DNA from: Saccharothrix sp. NRRL B-16314
GTDB lineage: Bacteria > Actinomycetota > Actinomycetes > Mycobacteriales > Pseudonocardiaceae
Direction of reading: 5' to 3'
Length of the DNA: 64,000 nt
NCBI RefSeq assembly: GCF_000716595.1
Contig: NZ_JNXC01000007.1
Span: forward strand, 248,001-312,000
In this document: piece by piece, positions 8,901 to 22,700 of the stretch
Layout of the letters: every line of letters begins with the position of its first letter
How positions within the stretch are numbered: the first letter of the stretch is position 1
Notes under the pieces: model-generated
Seen by the model: only the letters and a program-made list of their open reading frames with translations
Told to the model about the DNA's origin: nothing
Database searches by the model: none
Position numbers and translations under genes: made by a program

Positions 8901-11900
8901 ATGGGCTGCCGCTACCCCGGTGACGTGGCCACGCCCGACGACCTGTGGCGGCTGGTGTCCACGGGCGGCGACGCCATCACCTCGTTCCCGACGAACCGCG
9001 GCTGGGACCTCGACGCGTTGTCCGCGGACGGCAGCTCGGGCACCAGTGACACCAAGCACGGCGGGTTCCTGCACGACGCCGACCGGTTCGACGCGGCCCT
9101 GTTCGGCATCAGCCCGCGTGAGGCCACCGCGATGGACCCGCAGCAGCGGCTGCTGCTGGAGGTGTGCTGGGAGGCCGTCGAACGGGCCGGGCTCGACCAC
9201 GCCGCGTTGGGCGGCAGCAGCACCGGCGTGTTCCTGGGCGCGATGGCACCGGACTACGGCCCGCGGCTGCACCAGCCGACCGGCAACGTGGACGGCCACC
9301 TGCTGACGGGGACCGCGCTGAGCGTCGTGTCCGGCCGCATCGCCTACACCCTCGGGCTGCAAGGCCCGGCGATCACCGTCGACACCGCGTGCTCGGCGTC
9401 GCTGGTGGCCGTCCACCTCGCGGCGCAGGCGTTGCGCCGGGGCGAGTGCGACCTGGCGCTGGCCGGCGGCGCGACCGTGATGGCGACGCCCGGCATGTTC
9501 GTCGAGTTCAGCCGCCAGGGCGGGCTCGCCCCGGACGGCCGCTGCAAGGCGTTCGGGGCCGACGCGGACGGCACCGGCTGGTCCGAGGGCGCGGGCGTCG
9601 TCGTGCTGGAACGACTGTCCGACGCACGCCGCCGCGGCCACCCCGTGCTCGCGGTGGTGCGAGGCAGCGCAGTCAACCAGGACGGCCGCAGCAACGGCAT
9701 GACCGCGCCCAACGGGCCCGCGCAGGAACGGGTGATCCGGCAGGCGCTGGCCGACGCCGGTCTGACGCCCGCGGACGTCGACGCGGTGGAGGCGCACGGC
9801 ACCGGCACGCGGCTCGGCGACCCGATCGAGGCGCAGGCGCTGATGGCCGCCTACGGGGACGGGCGGCCGTCCGACCGGCCGCTGTGGCTCGGTTCGCTCA
9901 AGAGCAACCTCGGCCACACCCAGGCGGCGGCCGGTGTGGCCGGGGTGATCAAGATGGTCAAGGCGCTGGAGCACCGCACGCTGCCGCGCACCCTGCACGC
10001 CGACGAGCCGACCGGGCACGTCGACTGGTCCGGCGGGTCGGTGCGCCTGCTGACCGAACCGGTGGACCTGCCCGCCGACCGCCCGGCGCGGGCCGCGGTG
10101 TCGTCGTTCGGCATCAGCGGCACCAACGCCCACCTGATCCTGGAACGTGCCCCCGAGCAGGTGACCGGGGTCGTGGGCGAGGGTCCGATCGTCTGGACGC
10201 TGTCCGCCCGCACGGACACCGCGTTGCGCGCTCAAGCCGCCCGGCTGCACGACTTCGCGCTGGCGGCCGGTGACGACGACCTGCGCGCCGCCGGGCACGC
10301 CCTGGCGCGACGCGCCGCGTTCGAGCACCGTGCCGTCGTGGTCGCCGAAGACCGCGAAGACCTGCTGGCGGCACTGGCGGCACTGAGCACCGGCAAGCCG
10401 CACCCGTCCTCGGTGGACGGTGTGGCGGCGGCTGACGTCCGACCGGTGTTCGTGTTCCCCGGCCAGGGCACGCAGTGGCCGGGCATGGCGGTGGACCTGG
10501 TGGAGTCCAGCGAAGTCTTCCGCGACCGGCTGACCGCCTGCGACGCGGCGCTGGCACCGCACACCGGGTGGTCGGTCCTGGACGCGCTGCGCGGTGCGGA
10601 GGACGCACCCGGACTCGACGACGGCTCGGACGTGATCCAGCCGCTGCTGTTCGCGGTGATGGTGTCGCTGGCCGAGTTGTGGCGGTCCGTCGGGGTCGAG
10701 CCCGCCGCGGTGGTCGGCCACTCGCAGGGCGAGATCACGGCCGCGTGCGTGGCCGGCGTGCTGACGCTGGAGGACGCGGCGGAAGTCGTCGTGCTGCGCG
10801 CCAAGGCCCTGATGACGCTGGCGGGCACCGGCGGGATGGCGTCGGTCAGCCTGTCCGTCGAGGAGGTCGAGCCGATCCTCGCGCCGTGGTCCGATCGGCT
10901 GTGGATCGCGGTCTACAACGGGCCGGGCAACACGGTGGTGGCCGGTGACCTGGACGCCCTGGAGGAGTTCGTCACGGCCTGCGGCGACCGGGCGCAGCCC
11001 CGCAGGGTCGCCATCGACTACGCCTCGCACACCCCGCACGTCGAGGTGCTGCGTGAGCGGCTGCTCGACGCGCTGGCCCGCGTCCGGCCCCGGCAGACGG
11101 AGATCGAGTTCTGCTCGGGCATGACGGGCGGGATCGTCCCGACGGAGGAGCTGACCGCCGACTACTGGTACCGGACGCTGCGCCACGCGGTGCGGTTCCA
11201 GGAGGCCGTCCGGACTTTGAGCGTGCCGGGCACGCCGCTGTTCGTGGAGGCCGGCCCGCACCCGGTGCTGATGGGGCACGTCCAGGAAACCCTGCGCGAC
11301 GCGGGCACGGCCGGTGTCGCGGTCGGGTCGCTGCGGCGCGATGACGGCGGGTGGCGGCGGTTCCTGCTGGCGGTCGGCCGGGCGCACGTGTCGGGCGCCG
11401 ACGTGAGCTGGGCCTCGGTGCTCGGACCGCAGCGCCCCGCGCCGGCCGGGCTGCCGACGTACCCGTTCGAGCGCTCCCGCTACTGGCTGGACGGCGCGCA
11501 GGCGGCGGACGTCACCGCGATCGGCCTGACCGGGTCGCCGCACCCGCTGCTCGGCGCGGTCGTCCAGCCGGCCGACGGTGACGGGTTCCTGCTGACGGGG
11601 CGGCTGTCGCGGGCCGCCGCGCCGTGGCTGGCCGACCACACCATCGACGGACGGGTCCTGCTGCCGGGCACGGCGTTCGTCGACCTGGCGCTGGAGGCCG
11701 CCGCCGTCGCGGGCTGCGACGAGGTCGCCGAGCTGACCCTGGAGTTCCCGGTGGACCTGCCGGAGACCGGCGCGGTGGCGCTCCAGCTCGTGGTGGGCGG
11801 CGCCGACGCTGACGGTCGACGGGACCTGAGCGTGCACTCCCGGCCCTCGGACGACCCGGGGGCACGCTGGACGCGTCACGCCGGCGGTGTCCTCGCGGTC

Positions 11901-14300
11901 GCCGCTGACGTCCCGGTCGACGGGCTCGCGGTGTGGCCGCCGGTGGACGGCGTGGCCGTCGAGGTGGACGACGTGTACGAGCGGCTGGCCGACCAGGGGT
12001 ACGCGTACGGTCCCGCGTTCCAAGGGCTGACCGACGCCTGGCGGGTCGGTGACGACCTGTACGTCGAGGTCGCGTTGCCGGAGCCGGTGCGCGCCGACGC
12101 GGGTCGGTTCGCCCTGCACCCGGCGTTGCTGGACGCGGCGCTGCACCTGCTCGTGCTCGGCGACCCGGCGCACGCCCTGCTGGACCGCGACTCGCTGCTG
12201 CTCCCGTTCTCCTGGAGCGGGGTGCGCGTCGCGGCGGGTGGCGCGGAGGTGCTGCGGGTGCGGATCGGCCGCACCGGTGACGACCGGGTGTCCCTGGCCG
12301 TGCACGACGCCGCCGGGAACCCGATCGCGAACGTCGACACGTTGGCGATGCGCAGGATCGGGCGGCAAGGCGGCGGGCAGCAAGGCGGCGGGCAGAGGTC
12401 CGGCGTGACCCCCTACGCGATCGAGTGGGCCGACGCACGGGTGTCGGACGTGGACCTGGTGGGACAGCGGTGGGCGGTGGTCGGGTACGACTCCGCCGCC
12501 GACGACCTGTGCGCGGTGCTCGGGCTGGCGGGTGTGGAGGCCCAGCCGCACTACGACCTCGGCTCGCTGGCGGACCTGACGGCCGGTGACGTGCCCGGTC
12601 TGATCGCCGTGCCGCTGCTGCCCCCGGTGGACGACGACGTGCCGCACGCGGCCCGGCAGGCGCTCTACCAGGTGTTGGACCTGGTGCAGGGCTTCCTGGG
12701 CGACGACCGGTTCGCCGACTCGCGGCTGGTGTTCGTGACTCGCGGGCTGTCGGCGGGCGGTGTGGAGGGCGTGGTCGGGGCGTCGGTCTGGGGCATGGTG
12801 CGCTCGGCGGCGTCCGAGCACCCCGGCCGGTTCGGCCTGGTGGACGTCGAACAGGACTTCTCCGAGTGGGCGACGGTGGCGGCGGCGCTCGCGGCCGGTG
12901 AGACGCAGGTGGCCGTGCGCGGCCCGGACGTCGTGGTGCCTCGCCTGGTGCGTCGTGCGGTCGACGGTGTCGAGTCCACCGTGGACGTGTCGGGGACCGT
13001 GCTGGTGACCGGCGGCACGGGCGGGTTGGGCGCGCTGGTCAGCGAGCACCTGGTGAAGCAGCACGGTGTCCGGCACCTGCTGCTGGCGTCACGGCGTGGC
13101 GCGGACGCGCCCGGTGTCGAGGACTTGGCGGCCCGGCTGCGGGATCTCGGCGCCGAGGTGGAGCTGACGGCCTGCGACGTCTCCGACCGGAACGCCGTCG
13201 CCCGCCTGGTGGCCTCGGTGCCTGCCGACCGGCCGTTGACCGGTGTCGTGCACGCCGCCGGAGTGCTGGACGACGTGACGGTCGAAGGCATGTCGACGCA
13301 GCGGGTGGACGAGGTGTTCGGGCCGAAGGCCGACGCGGCGTGGCACCTGCACGAGCTGACCGCCGACCTGTCGCTGTTCGTGGTGTTCTCCTCGGTCGCG
13401 GGCGTCGTCGGCAACGCGGGTCAGGCCAACTACGCCGCCGCCAACATGTTCCTCGACGGCCTGGCCGTGCACCGGCACGCGCTCGGCCTGCCCGCGGTGT
13501 CCGTGGCGTGGGGCACGTGGGAGAGCGGCATGACCGGCGCGATGACGGCGGCCGACACCGCTCGGCTCGCCCGGTCGGGTATCACGCCGCTGACCGCCCG
13601 TGAGGGCCTGGACCTGTTCGACCACGTGCTCACCGCGTCCGAACCGCTCGTGGTGGCGGCGAAGTGGGACACGGCGGCCCTCAAAGCACGAACCGGGGAG
13701 CTGCCCTCGGTGTTGCGTGGGCTGGTGCGTGGCACGCCCCGCCGAACGGTCACCGCCACGACTGCACCGGTCGTGGCAGCCGGCGGGCTGTCGCAACGCG
13801 TGTCGGCGATGGCCGACGCGGACGCGCGCAAGTTCGTGCTGGACCTGGTGCGGTCGCACGTGGCGGCCGTGCTGGCACACCCGAGCCCCGAATCGGTCGA
13901 CGTGCACCGGGAGTTCACCGAGCTGGGCTTCGACTCGCTGACCGCCGTGGAGCTGCGCAACCGGCTCGACGCGGAGGTGGGCACGCGGCTGCCGACGGCG
14001 CTCGCGTTCGACTACCCGACGATCACCTCGCTGGCCGAGTACCTGCGCAAGACCATCGCACCGTCGGCCACGCCGCCCGAAGACCTGTTGCGCGCCACGC
14101 TCGACCAGATCCACGGCGTGCTGTCGGACGAGGACCAGACCACGCGGGCGAAGCTCGTCGCGATCCTGCACAGCACCCTCGACCGGCTGGGCTCCGCGCT
14201 GGTGCCCGCCACCGTCGCCGAAGAGGTGGACGGCCTGCCGGCCGATGTCGGCGCCGCCTCGGACGAGGAGATCTTCGCCTTCATCGACAAGCAGCTCTGA
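5967..14300 (+). CDS. Type I PKS 1: loading module KSQ-AT-ACP plus module 1 KS-AT-DH-KR-ACP
   Basis: 2,777 residues. The loading KS (about 12-420) has Gln171 in place of the active-site Cys (DTGQSSS), a KSQ that decarboxylates a malonyl-type unit. Its AT (about 510-830; S603 in GHSQGE) has YASH at 703-706, predicting methylmalonyl and hence a propionyl starter. The loading ACP Ser is S915. Module 1 has KS C1142; a methylmalonyl AT (S1586, YASH 1685-1688); a DH with HxxxGxxxxP His1891 and Asp2056; a KR with GGTGGLG from 2349, LDD at 2434-2436 (B-type) and Tyr2489; and ACP Ser2657. There is no ER: the DH-KR gap is only the KR structural subdomain. The C terminus carries a class-1 docking tail ([11 protein letters not shown]) matching the coiled coil of PKS2. 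The start lacks a docking coiled coil, as expected for the first protein. The chain leaves as an alpha-methyl enoyl thioester. Confidence 0.95.
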   Translation: MVGETSRQYAAEPVAVIGMSCRLPGAGDPEAFWRLLRDGVDAVTEVPEGRWPGLTEHRRGGFLPDVDRFDAGFFGISPNEAAVMDPQQRLALELAWEALENARLVATGLRGSATGVFVGSITQDYAAVQDRLGADNLGPHSYTGANRAMIANRVSYALGLRGPSLTLDTGQSSSLVAVQLACESLRRGETGLALAGGVNLNLLAETTASIGRFGALSPDGRCYTFDRRANGYVRGEGGALVVLKPLSDALRDGDVVHCVVLGGAVNNDGGGDGLTAPSERAQREVIETARSSAGVRSDEVQYVELHGTGTKVGDPIEAAALGAGRAATPLLVGSVKTNIGHLEGAAGVAGLLKVVLSLKHGELPPSLNFAEPNPEIPLDELGLRVPTAAGPWPRPDRPLVAGVSSFGMGGTNCHLVLGEAPAGVPGEPACGRPDLPWVLTARSAEALRGQAERLRAIAPAVEPAAVALSLSLSRAEFEHRAVILGEDRSAGLDALAAGRPDASVVTGTAVSTRCAFTFPGQGSQWPGMARALLDDSPEFAESIAACAEALAPFTDFSLVDVLRGGGDLDRVDVVQPALWAVMVSLARLWRSRGVVPDLVVGHSQGEIAAATVVGALTLSDGARVVALRSKAIAEIAGHGGMMSVATSPDVVESVVAEHAPEVTVAAVNGPRSVVVSGPDEALARLREVFERRGDRVKAIPVDYASHSVEVERIRDDVLAALAPIRPVSTDAVFVSTLTGEPVDTATLDADYWYRSLRRQVRFDRAVRVALDLDHTLFVECSPHPVLVAGVEETAEEAERDVAVVGTLRRGDGGLDRFRHALAEAYTLGAPVDWVGGVDVPRTALADLPTYAFQRERHWPGDAAPRPSVLSGRKPVVRSRRDLRDLVLTTTADVLGLSDTRGVLPIRTFKELGVDSAAAVDLRNRLRSATGLRLPTGLLFDHPTPDALVDRLHALSQDGPADQAVVVRPADDDPVVIVGMGCRYPGDVATPDDLWRLVSTGGDAITSFPTNRGWDLDALSADGSSGTSDTKHGGFLHDADRFDAALFGISPREATAMDPQQRLLLEVCWEAVERAGLDHAALGGSSTGVFLGAMAPDYGPRLHQPTGNVDGHLLTGTALSVVSGRIAYTLGLQGPAITVDTACSASLVAVHLAAQALRRGECDLALAGGATVMATPGMFVEFSRQGGLAPDGRCKAFGADADGTGWSEGAGVVVLERLSDARRRGHPVLAVVRGSAVNQDGRSNGMTAPNGPAQERVIRQALADAGLTPADVDAVEAHGTGTRLGDPIEAQALMAAYGDGRPSDRPLWLGSLKSNLGHTQAAAGVAGVIKMVKALEHRTLPRTLHADEPTGHVDWSGGSVRLLTEPVDLPADRPARAAVSSFGISGTNAHLILERAPEQVTGVVGEGPIVWTLSARTDTALRAQAARLHDFALAAGDDDLRAAGHALARRAAFEHRAVVVAEDREDLLAALAALSTGKPHPSSVDGVAAADVRPVFVFPGQGTQWPGMAVDLVESSEVFRDRLTACDAALAPHTGWSVLDALRGAEDAPGLDDGSDVIQPLLFAVMVSLAELWRSVGVEPAAVVGHSQGEITAACVAGVLTLEDAAEVVVLRAKALMTLAGTGGMASVSLSVEEVEPILAPWSDRLWIAVYNGPGNTVVAGDLDALEEFVTACGDRAQPRRVAIDYASHTPHVEVLRERLLDALARVRPRQTEIEFCSGMTGGIVPTEELTADYWYRTLRHAVRFQEAVRTLSVPGTPLFVEAGPHPVLMGHVQETLRDAGTAGVAVGSLRRDDGGWRRFLLAVGRAHVSGADVSWASVLGPQRPAPAGLPTYPFERSRYWLDGAQAADVTAIGLTGSPHPLLGAVVQPADGDGFLLTGRLSRAAAPWLADHTIDGRVLLPGTAFVDLALEAAAVAGCDEVAELTLEFPVDLPETGAVALQLVVGGADADGRRDLSVHSRPSDDPGARWTRHAGGVLAVAADVPVDGLAVWPPVDGVAVEVDDVYERLADQGYAYGPAFQGLTDAWRVGDDLYVEVALPEPVRADAGRFALHPALLDAALHLLVLGDPAHALLDRDSLLLPFSWSGVRVAAGGAEVLRVRIGRTGDDRVSLAVHDAAGNPIANVDTLAMRRIGRQGGGQQGGGQRSGVTPYAIEWADARVSDVDLVGQRWAVVGYDSAADDLCAVLGLAGVEAQPHYDLGSLADLTAGDVPGLIAVPLLPPVDDDVPHAARQALYQVLDLVQGFLGDDRFADSRLVFVTRGLSAGGVEGVVGASVWGMVRSAASEHPGRFGLVDVEQDFSEWATVAAALAAGETQVAVRGPDVVVPRLVRRAVDGVESTVDVSGTVLVTGGTGGLGALVSEHLVKQHGVRHLLLASRRGADAPGVEDLAARLRDLGAEVELTACDVSDRNAVARLVASVPADRPLTGVVHAAGVLDDVTVEGMSTQRVDEVFGPKADAAWHLHELTADLSLFVVFSSVAGVVGNAGQANYAAANMFLDGLAVHRHALGLPAVSVAWGTWESGMTGAMTAADTARLARSGITPLTAREGLDLFDHVLTASEPLVVAAKWDTAALKARTGELPSVLRGLVRGTPRRTVTATTAPVVAAGGLSQRVSAMADADARKFVLDLVRSHVAAVLAHPSPESVDVHREFTELGFDSLTAVELRNRLDAEVGTRLPTALAFDYPTITSLAEYLRKTIAPSATPPEDLLRATLDQIHGVLSDEDQTTRAKLVAILHSTLDRLGSALVPATVAEEVDGLPADVGAASDEEIFAFIDKQL

Positions 14301-14353
14301 CCCCTCCACCCGTCCGGCCAGTCCACCCGGCTTCCGCGAAAGGCCTTGATCCC

Positions 14354-17300
14354 ATGGCGACGACCGAGGACAAACTCCGGGACTACCTCAAGCGCGTCAC
14401 CGTCGACCTCACGGAGGCGCGTCGGCGGCTGGCCGAAGTGGAGCAGGACCGGCACGAGCCGATCGCGATCATCGGCATGGCGTGCCGGTTCCCCGGTGGG
14501 GTCACCGGCCCGGAGGAGCTGTGGGACCTGGTGGCGTCCGGGACGGACGCGATCGGCGGGTTCCCGGCGGACCGGGGCTGGGACCTGGACGGGCTGTACG
14601 ACCCGGACCCGGAGGCGGTCGGCAAGTCCTACGTCCGGCACGGCGGTTTCCTGTACGACGCCGGGGAGTTCGACGCGGGGTTCTTCGGGATGAGCCCGCG
14701 CAACGCACTCGCCACCGACCCACAGCACCGGTTGTTCCTGGAGACCAGCTGGGAGGTGTTCGAGCGGGCCGGGATCGACCCCGCCTCGGTGCGCGGCAGC
14801 CGGACCGGTGTGTTCGCCGGGATCATGTACAACGACTACGCGGCCCGGTTCAACGGCGACAACCCACCCGGGCTGGAGGGGATGCTGCTGGTGTCCAGCG
14901 CCGGCAGCGTGCTGTCCGGCCGCGTGTCCTACACGCTCGGGCTGGAAGGGCCGGCGCTGAGCGTGGACACGGCGTGCTCGTCGTCGCTCGTGGCGATCCA
15001 CCTCGCGGCGCAGGCCCTGCGCAACGGCGAGTGCTCGCTCGCGCTCGCGGGTGCGACCACGGTCATGGCGACCCCGGACCCGATCATCGAGTTCTGCCGC
15101 CAGCGCGCGCTGTCCGTGGACGGGCGGTGCAGGTCGTTCTCGGCCGAGGCGGACGGTGCGGCGTGGTCCGAGGGCGTGGGTGTGCTGCTGCTGGAGAAGC
15201 TGTCGGACGCCCGGCGCAACGGGCGGCGAATCCTGGCCGTGGTGCGTGGTTCGGCGGTGAACCAGGACGGCAAGAGCAACGGGATGACCGCGCCCAACGG
15301 CCCCGCGCAGGAACGGGTCATCGAGGACGCGTTGGACGACGCGGGCCTGGACCCGCGTGACGTCGACGTGGTGGAGGCGCACGGCACCGGGACCACGCTC
15401 GGCGACCCGATCGAGGCGCAGGCGCTGCTCGCGACCTACGGCCGTGACCGCTCGGCGGACCGGCCGCTGTGGCTGGGGTCGGTGAAGTCGAACATCGGCC
15501 ACACCCAGGCGTCGGCCGGCGTGGCGGGTGTGATCAAGATGGTGATGGCGATGCGCAACGGCGTCCTGCCGCGCACCCTGCACGCCGAGGAGCCCAGCCC
15601 GCACGTGGACTGGAGCAGCGGCGCCGTCCGGCTGCTCGACCAGGCGCGTGAGTGGTCGACCGACGGCCGGCCGCGCCGGGCGGGTGTGTCGTCGTTCGGG
15701 ATCAGCGGCACGAACGCGCACGTCGTGCTGGAGGAAGCACCCGCCGTCGAACCGTCCGAAGTGGACTTGACGATCCGGCCGTCGGCCTGGGTGGTCAGCG
15801 CGGCCGGTGCGGAGTCGTTGGCGGCACAGGCGGCCAAGCTGCACTCGCACGTGACCTCCGAGGCGAGCGCGGACGTCGTCGGTGTCGCGCACGCCCTGGC
15901 CACCACCCGGTCGCACGCCAGGCACCGTGCCGTGGTCCTCGGCGCGGACCGTGACGGGTTGGTCGCCGCGCTCGGCGACCTGGTGGCGGGCAGGCCATCG
16001 GCGGACGTGGTGCGGGGCACCGCCCGGGACAAGGTGAAGCTCGCGTTCCTGTTCACCGGCCAGGGCGGCCAGCGGGTGGGCATGGGCCGCGAGCTGCACG
16101 CCGCCCACCCGGTGTTCGCTGCGGCGTTCGACGAGGTCTGCGACGCGCTGTCGGCGCACTTGGACCGTCCGCTCCGTGACGTCATGTGGGACGAACCGTC
16201 GCTGCTCGACCACACCTGCTACACGCAGCCCGCGCTGTTCGCCTTCGAGGTGGCCGCGTACCGGCTGGTGGTGTCGCTGGGCGTCACACCGGACTTCGTG
16301 GCCGGGCACTCGGTCGGCGAGTTCGCCGCCGCGCACGTCGCCGGTGTCCTCTCGCTGACCGACGCGGCCCGGCTCATCACCGCGCGGGCCCGGCTGATGC
16401 AGGCGTTGGACGCGCCCGGCGCGATGGTCGCGATCGAGGCGACCCCGGACGAGGTCACGCCGACCCTGTCCGGGCACCTGGTCGGCATCGCCGCGGTCAA
16501 CGGCCCGACCAGCGTCGTCGTGTCGGGTGACGAGCAGGCGTGCCTCGCGGTGGCGGCGGAGTGGAGCGGACGCGGTCGGCGGACCCGCAGGCTCGCGGTC
16601 AGCCACGCGTTCCACTCGCCGCTGATGGAACCGGTGGTCGCGGACTTCGCCGCCGAACTGGCCGACGTGCGGTTCGAGCAGGCCCGGACGCCGTACGTCA
16701 CCAACCTCGGCGGCGAGCTGTCGTGGACCGAGCCCGGGTACTGGGTGGAGCAGATCCGCCGTGCGGTGCTGTTCCGCGACACGATCAGCGGACTGGAGGA
16801 GCAGGGCGCCACCGGGTTCCTGGAGATCGGGCCGCAGGCGGTGCTGGCCGGGATGACCCACGGCTGCGTGTCGACGCCGGACGTGCCGGTGCTGGCGCTG
16901 CACCACCGGCAGCGGTCCGAGACCGAGGGCGTGGTGAGCTGCCTGGCGCAGGCGTGGGCGGCGGGTGTGGCGGTCGACTGGGCGACGTTGTTCGGGACCG
17001 GTTCGGTGGACGTCGCGGCGGACCTGCCGACGTACGCGTTCGACCGCAAGCGGTTCTGGCTCGACCCGCCGACGCGTGGCGCGGACGCGTCGTCCGTCGG
17101 CCAGCGCGGCCTGGACCACCCGCTGCTCGGCGCGGCGGTCGAGATCGGCGACGGCGGCGGGGTCGTGCTCACCGGTCGGCTGTCGGTGGCCCGGCTGCCG
17201 TGGCTGGCCGACCACGTGGTGTCCGGGACGGTCGTGGTGCCGGGCACGGCGGTGCTCGACGCGGTGTGGGAGGCGTGCGCCCAGGTCGGTTGCGACCACG

Positions 17301-19759
17301 TGGAAGAGCTGATGTTCGAGGCTCCGCTGGTGCTGCCGGCGGCGGGTGACCTGTCGTGGCAGGTCGTGGTCGACGGCGGCGACGGCTCGCGCGCGGTGCG
17401 GGTGTTCTCGCGCCAAGGTGACGGCGAGTGGGTGCGGTGCGCGTCCGGTGTCCTGGTTGCGGGTGACGCGTCCGGCTCCGGCGACTGGGCGTCGACGTGG
17501 CCGCCCGCCGGCGCCGAGCCGGTCGACGTCGTCGGTGGCTACGACGGGCTGGCGGACCTCGGGTACGAGTACGGGCAGGCGTTCCGCGGCGTCACGGCGG
17601 TCTGGCGGCGCGGCGACGAGGTGTTCGCCGAGGTCACCGCGCCGGACGGGCTGGACGTGGACGGCTACGGCCTCCACCCGGCGGTGGCGGACTCGGTGTT
17701 CCACCCGCTCGTGCTCACGGCCGGGTCCGGGGACGTGAGGCTGCCGTTCGTCTTCCGGGGTGCGCGCTTGCACGCCTCGGGCGCGTCGGTGCTGCGGGTG
17801 CGGCTCGGCGTGTCCGGTGACTCGGTGGCGGTGGAGGCGGTGGACCCCGACGGACGGCCGGTGTTCGGCATCGACTCGGTGCGGGTGCGGGCGGTGTCGG
17901 TCGAGTCGTTGGCGCCCGCTTCGGCCGGGCCGGTGCCGCACGGCATCGACTGGCTGGACCTCGCGGCCACCGCCGCGGACGTGTCGGGCTGGGTGTCGAT
18001 CGGTGACCCGGTGCCCGGGTTGGTCGCCTACCCGGACCTGGAGGCGCTGGTCAAGGCCGTGGTGGCGGGCGAGGCGGCGGTGCCGGACCGCGTCGTGGTG
18101 CCGTGCTCCCCGGTGGCTGGTCCGGTGCCGGCGAGCGCCCGTGAGGTCACCGGGCGGGCGCTGGAGGTGTTGCAGGGCTGGCTCTCCTCACCCGAGGCGG
18201 ACCGGTTCGCCCGCAGCACCGTGCTGTTCCTGACCAGGGACGCGTTCGCGGACGCCGTTGCCGGTGGCGCGGTGTGGGGGTTGGTGCGGTCGGCGCAGTC
18301 CGAGTTCCCCGGCCGGTTCGCGCTCGCCGACGTGCCGGACGGTTTCGCCGAGTGGGACCTGGTCGCCGCACCGGGTGAGCCGCAGTTCGTCGTCCGTGAC
18401 GGCGTGGCGCGCGTCCCCCGCGTGGCCCGTCGCACCGCGGATGTCGTTGCCCCGCCCGACTTCTCCGGCACGGTGCTGGTGACCGGTGGCACCGGGGGAC
18501 TGGGTGCGCTGGTCGCCCGACGCCTGGCCGAGCGGCACGCGGTGAAGCACCTGCTGCTGCTGTCCCGCCGGGGTGCGGACGCGCCGGGCGCGGCCGAACT
18601 CGTGGCCGGGCTGGAAGCGCTGGGCGCGGAGGTGACGCTGGCCGCGTGCGACGTGTCCGACCGGGACGCGCTGGAGGTCGTGCTGGACGCGATCCCCGCA
18701 GACCGGCCGCTGTCGGGCGTCGTGCACACGGCCGGCGTGCTGGACGACGCCACCGTGGACGGCCTGACCGCGCAGAGGCTGGACACCGTCTTCACGCCGA
18801 AGGTGGACGCGGCCTGGCACCTGCACGAGTTGACGGCGGACCTGCCGCTGACGGCGTTCGTGCTCTTCTCGTCGCTGGCGGGTGTGCTGGGCAACCCCGG
18901 CCAGGGCAACTACGCGGCGGCGAACGTCGTGCTGGACGGGCTCGCCGCTCACCGCCGTGCCCTCGGGCTGCCGGCCGTGTCGGTCGCGTGGGGCCTGTGG
19001 GACTCCGCGAGCGGGATGTCCGGTGGGCTGGCGGACGCCGACGTGGCGCGGATGGCCCGGTCGGGGATCGCGCCGTTGAGCGTCGACCAGGGCCTCGACC
19101 TGTTCGACTACGCCCTGACCTCGCCGGAACCGGTCGTGGTCGCCACCAACTGGGACCTGGCCGGGCTGCGCGCCCGAGCCGAGGGCGGCGTGCTGCCGCC
19201 GGTCCTGCGCGGGCTGGTGCGTGCGCCACGACGTGCGGCCGGTGGCGCCTCCGCGGGCGGCACCGCGCTGGCGGACCGGTTGGCGAAGGTGACCGAGGCC
19301 GACGCCCGGAAGCTGATCGCGGACCTGGTCCGCGGCCACGTGGCGGCGGTGCTGGCCTACCCCGGTCCGGACGCGGTCGAGGTGGACCGGGCGTTCAACG
19401 AGCTGGGGTTCGACTCGTTGACCGCGGTGGAGCTGCGCAACCGGCTCGACGCCGAGACCGGACTGCGGCTGCCCGCCACGCTGGCGTTCGACCACCCCAC
19501 CGTCGCGGCCCTGTGCGAGCACCTGCACCGCACGCTGGCGCCCGCACCGCCGTCCGCCGAGGACACCCTCAGGTCGGCCCTCGACGAGGTCGGCCGGCTG
19601 GTGGACCCGGACGACGACGCCACGCGCGCCAAGCTCGTCGCGATCCTGCACGGCACCATCGCCCGTTTCAGCGGACCGCAGGGCGGCGACGACGTCCAAG
19701 ACAAGATCAACTCCGCGTCGGACGACGAGATCTTCGCCTTCATCGACAGCGAACTCTGA
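14354..19759 (+). CDS. Type I PKS 2: module 2, KS-AT-DH-KR-ACP (malonyl)
   Basis: 1,801 residues, starting at ATG 14354 after a GCGAAAGG ribosome site. The N terminus is a class-1 docking coiled coil ([17 protein letters not shown]). Domains: KS (Cys208 in DTACSSS), AT (S653 in GHSVGE, with HAFH at 751-754, predicting malonyl-CoA), DH (His954 in ADHVVSG; Asp1113 in ADSVFH, a departure from the usual LDAALH), KR (GGTGGLG, LDD so B-type, Tyr1520 in GNYAAAN), ACP (Ser1688 in GFDSL). The C-terminal helical docking tail ends in [12 protein letters not shown]. The expected processing is full dehydration, adding an unbranched double bond conjugated to that of module 1. The DH active residues are present, but the altered context of the Asp leaves some doubt about rate. 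The gene lies 53 nt after PKS1 in the same operon. Confidence 0.95.
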   Translation: MATTEDKLRDYLKRVTVDLTEARRRLAEVEQDRHEPIAIIGMACRFPGGVTGPEELWDLVASGTDAIGGFPADRGWDLDGLYDPDPEAVGKSYVRHGGFLYDAGEFDAGFFGMSPRNALATDPQHRLFLETSWEVFERAGIDPASVRGSRTGVFAGIMYNDYAARFNGDNPPGLEGMLLVSSAGSVLSGRVSYTLGLEGPALSVDTACSSSLVAIHLAAQALRNGECSLALAGATTVMATPDPIIEFCRQRALSVDGRCRSFSAEADGAAWSEGVGVLLLEKLSDARRNGRRILAVVRGSAVNQDGKSNGMTAPNGPAQERVIEDALDDAGLDPRDVDVVEAHGTGTTLGDPIEAQALLATYGRDRSADRPLWLGSVKSNIGHTQASAGVAGVIKMVMAMRNGVLPRTLHAEEPSPHVDWSSGAVRLLDQAREWSTDGRPRRAGVSSFGISGTNAHVVLEEAPAVEPSEVDLTIRPSAWVVSAAGAESLAAQAAKLHSHVTSEASADVVGVAHALATTRSHARHRAVVLGADRDGLVAALGDLVAGRPSADVVRGTARDKVKLAFLFTGQGGQRVGMGRELHAAHPVFAAAFDEVCDALSAHLDRPLRDVMWDEPSLLDHTCYTQPALFAFEVAAYRLVVSLGVTPDFVAGHSVGEFAAAHVAGVLSLTDAARLITARARLMQALDAPGAMVAIEATPDEVTPTLSGHLVGIAAVNGPTSVVVSGDEQACLAVAAEWSGRGRRTRRLAVSHAFHSPLMEPVVADFAAELADVRFEQARTPYVTNLGGELSWTEPGYWVEQIRRAVLFRDTISGLEEQGATGFLEIGPQAVLAGMTHGCVSTPDVPVLALHHRQRSETEGVVSCLAQAWAAGVAVDWATLFGTGSVDVAADLPTYAFDRKRFWLDPPTRGADASSVGQRGLDHPLLGAAVEIGDGGGVVLTGRLSVARLPWLADHVVSGTVVVPGTAVLDAVWEACAQVGCDHVEELMFEAPLVLPAAGDLSWQVVVDGGDGSRAVRVFSRQGDGEWVRCASGVLVAGDASGSGDWASTWPPAGAEPVDVVGGYDGLADLGYEYGQAFRGVTAVWRRGDEVFAEVTAPDGLDVDGYGLHPAVADSVFHPLVLTAGSGDVRLPFVFRGARLHASGASVLRVRLGVSGDSVAVEAVDPDGRPVFGIDSVRVRAVSVESLAPASAGPVPHGIDWLDLAATAADVSGWVSIGDPVPGLVAYPDLEALVKAVVAGEAAVPDRVVVPCSPVAGPVPASAREVTGRALEVLQGWLSSPEADRFARSTVLFLTRDAFADAVAGGAVWGLVRSAQSEFPGRFALADVPDGFAEWDLVAAPGEPQFVVRDGVARVPRVARRTADVVAPPDFSGTVLVTGGTGGLGALVARRLAERHAVKHLLLLSRRGADAPGAAELVAGLEALGAEVTLAACDVSDRDALEVVLDAIPADRPLSGVVHTAGVLDDATVDGLTAQRLDTVFTPKVDAAWHLHELTADLPLTAFVLFSSLAGVLGNPGQGNYAAANVVLDGLAAHRRALGLPAVSVAWGLWDSASGMSGGLADADVARMARSGIAPLSVDQGLDLFDYALTSPEPVVVATNWDLAGLRARAEGGVLPPVLRGLVRAPRRAAGGASAGGTALADRLAKVTEADARKLIADLVRGHVAAVLAYPGPDAVEVDRAFNELGFDSLTAVELRNRLDAETGLRLPATLAFDHPTVAALCEHLHRTLAPAPPSAEDTLRSALDEVGRLVDPDDDATRAKLVAILHGTIARFSGPQGGDDVQDKINSASDDEIFAFIDSEL

Positions 19760-19790
19760 CCCCCAGCCCCCCGCTAGCGAAAGGCGAGCT

Positions 19791-22700
19791 ATGGCGACCG
19801 AGGAAGAACTCCGCGGCTACCTCAAGCGCGTCATCGTCGACCTCGCCGACACGCGGCGCAGGCTCGGCGACACCGAGACGCGGCTGAACGACGCGGCGGC
19901 GGCGCGGCACGAGCCGATCGCGATCGTCGGGATGGCGTGCCGGTTGCCCGGCGGGGTGACGGACCCGGAGGACCTGTGGGACCTCGTCTCGTCCGGTGTG
20001 GACGCGATCAGCGGGTTCCCGACCGACCGGGGCTGGGACCTGGAAGGGCTGTACGACCCGGACCCCGACGCGCTGGGCAAGTCGTACACGCGGCACGGGG
20101 GGTTCGTGCACGACGCCGCCGACTTCGACGCGGGGATCTTCGGCATGAGCCCCGGCGCGGCGCTGGCGACCGACCCGCAGCACCGGTTGTTCATGGAGAC
20201 GACGTGGGAGGTGTTCGAGCGGGCCGGCATCGACCCGATGTCGCTGCGCGGCAGCCGGACCGGTGTCTACGTCGGCAACATGTTCGACTTCTACGGCACC
20301 AGGTTCCTCGGCGCGGTGCCGGAGGACGTCGAGGGCACGCTCTACACCTCCAGCCTGCCGAGCATCCTGCCCGGCCGGGTGGCCTACACGTTCGGGCTGG
20401 AAGGCCCGGCGATGAGCGTGGACACGGCCTGCTCGTCGTCGCTGGTGGCCGTCCACCTCGCGGTGCAGGCCCTGCGCAACGGCGAGTGCTCGCTCGCGCT
20501 CGCGGGCGGCACCACGGTCATGGTCACGCCGGACATGTACGTGGAGTTCAGCCGGCAGCGCGTGCTGTCACCGGACGGTCGGTGCAAGTCGTTCTCGGCG
20601 GCGGCCGACGGCGCGGCGTGGTCCGACGGCGTGGGTGTGCTGCTGCTGGAGAAGCTGTCGGACGCCCGGCGCAACGGCCGGCAGGTCCTCGCCCTGGTGC
20701 GGGGCAGCGCGGTCAACCAGGACGGTCGCAGCAACGGCATGGCGGCGCCGAGCGGGCCGTCCCAGGAGCGGGTGATCTGGCAGGCCCTCGCGGACGCGCG
20801 GGTCGACGCGAGCGAGGTGGACGCCGTCGAGGCGCACGGCACCGGCACCGTGCTCGGTGATCCGATCGAGGCACAGGCGCTGGTCACGACCTACGGGCGC
20901 AACCGCCCGGCGGACCGCCCGCTGTGGTTGGGGTCGGTGAAGTCGAACATCGGCCACACCCAGGCCGCCGCGGGCGTCGCCGGTGTGATCAAGATGGTGA
21001 TGGCGATGCGCAACGGCACCCTGCCGCGCACCCTCCACGCCGACGAGACCAGTCCGCACGTGGACTGGGAGGGCGGTGGCGTCCGGGTGCTGACGGAGGC
21101 CGTGCCGTGGCGGCACGCCGACCGGCCGGTGCGGGCTGGGGTCTCCAGCTTCGGGGTCAGCGGGACCAACGCGCACGTGATCGTGGAAGCGGCGCCGGCC
21201 GACGTCGAGCCGGACGCGGCCGAGCCCGAAGCGGTGACCGGCCCGTTGGTGTGGGCGTTCTCCGCGCGGACCGGGCGGTCGTTGGCGGCGCAGGCCGGGC
21301 GGTTGCGGGCGTTCGCGGTGGGTGCGTCCGACGCCGACCTGGTGAGTGCCTGCCACCGGTTGACGCGGCGCACGACGCTGGAGCACCGCGCCGTCGTGAT
21401 CGCGGACGACCGGGCCGAGCTGGTCGCCGCGCTGGCCGCGGTCGCCGCCGGTGAACCCCACCCGTGCGCCGTGACGGGCCTGGCCCGCCCGGACGCCCGA
21501 CCGGTGTTCCTGTTCCCGGGCCAGGGTTCCCAGTGGGCCGGGATGGCGGTCGGCCTGCTCGAAGCCAACGAGGTCTTCCGCACGAAGATGACCGCCTGCG
21601 ACGCCGCCCTCGCACCGCACACCGGGTGGTCGGTCCTCGGCGTGCTCCGCTGCGACGAAGGCGTGCCCGCACTCGTCGGCACGGACGTGGTGCAGCCGGT
21701 GCTGTTCGCGGTCATGGTGTCGCTGGCCGAGGTCTGGCGGTCCCTCGGCGTCGAGCCCACCGCCGTGATCGGGCACTCCCAGGGCGAGATGGCCGCCGCG
21801 CACGTGGCCGGAGCCCTGTCGCTGGACGACGCCGCACGGATCGTCGCGTTGCGCGGCCAGGCGCTGGTCAAGCTGAACGGCACCGGCGGGATGCTCGCGG
21901 TGGCCCTCCCCGCCGCGGAAGTCGAGCCGACGCTGGCGTCCTGGCCCGAGCGGCTGTGGATCGCGGTCCACAGTGGACCGTCCGGCTGCGTGGTCGCGGG
22001 TGACGTCGACGCGCTGGACGAGCTCACCGACGAGCTGCGCGACACCACGCGGGTGCGTCGGATCGACGTGGACTACGCGTCCCACACGCCGCATGTGGAG
22101 GCGCTGAGGGACGAGCTGCGCGCGGTCCTGGGCGGCATCCACCCGAGCGACACCGACGTCCGGTACTGCTCCTCGGTGACCGGCGGCTTCATCCCGGCCA
22201 CCGACCTGGACTCCGACTACTGGTACGACAACCTCCGCAACCCCGTCCGGTTCGACCAGGCGGTCGGCGCGTTCACCGGCAGCCCCCTGTTCGTGGAGTG
22301 CAGCCCCCACCCCGTGCTGGGCAGCGATGTCGCGGACATCCTCGACACCGCCGGGATCACCGGCGGGGTGTGCGCCTCGCTGCGCCGTGACGCGGGCGAC
22401 TGGTGTCATGTGCTGACCGCCGCCGCGCACGCCCACGTCCTCGGCGCGCCGGTCGACTGGTCCGTCGCGCTGGGCGCCGCACCCCGGCGGCACGTCGACC
22501 TCCCCACCTACGCGTTCGACCGGCAGCGGTACTGGCTAGACGCGTCCGACGGCGGTGGGCTCGCGGTCGGCGCGGGCATCGCACGCTCGACGCACCCGCT
22601 GCTCACCGCCGTGGTGTCACGGGCAGACGGAGGCTTCCTGCTCTCCGGACGGCTGTCCCGCGAGACCGCGCCCTGGCTGTCCGACCACGCCGTCGACGGC

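Noticed and set aside
7992..13076. Very long antisense open frame (1,694 codons) opposite PKS1
   Set aside because: Codon-bias artefact of G+C-rich third positions in PKS1; composition is unlike any real protein and no ribosome site is present.
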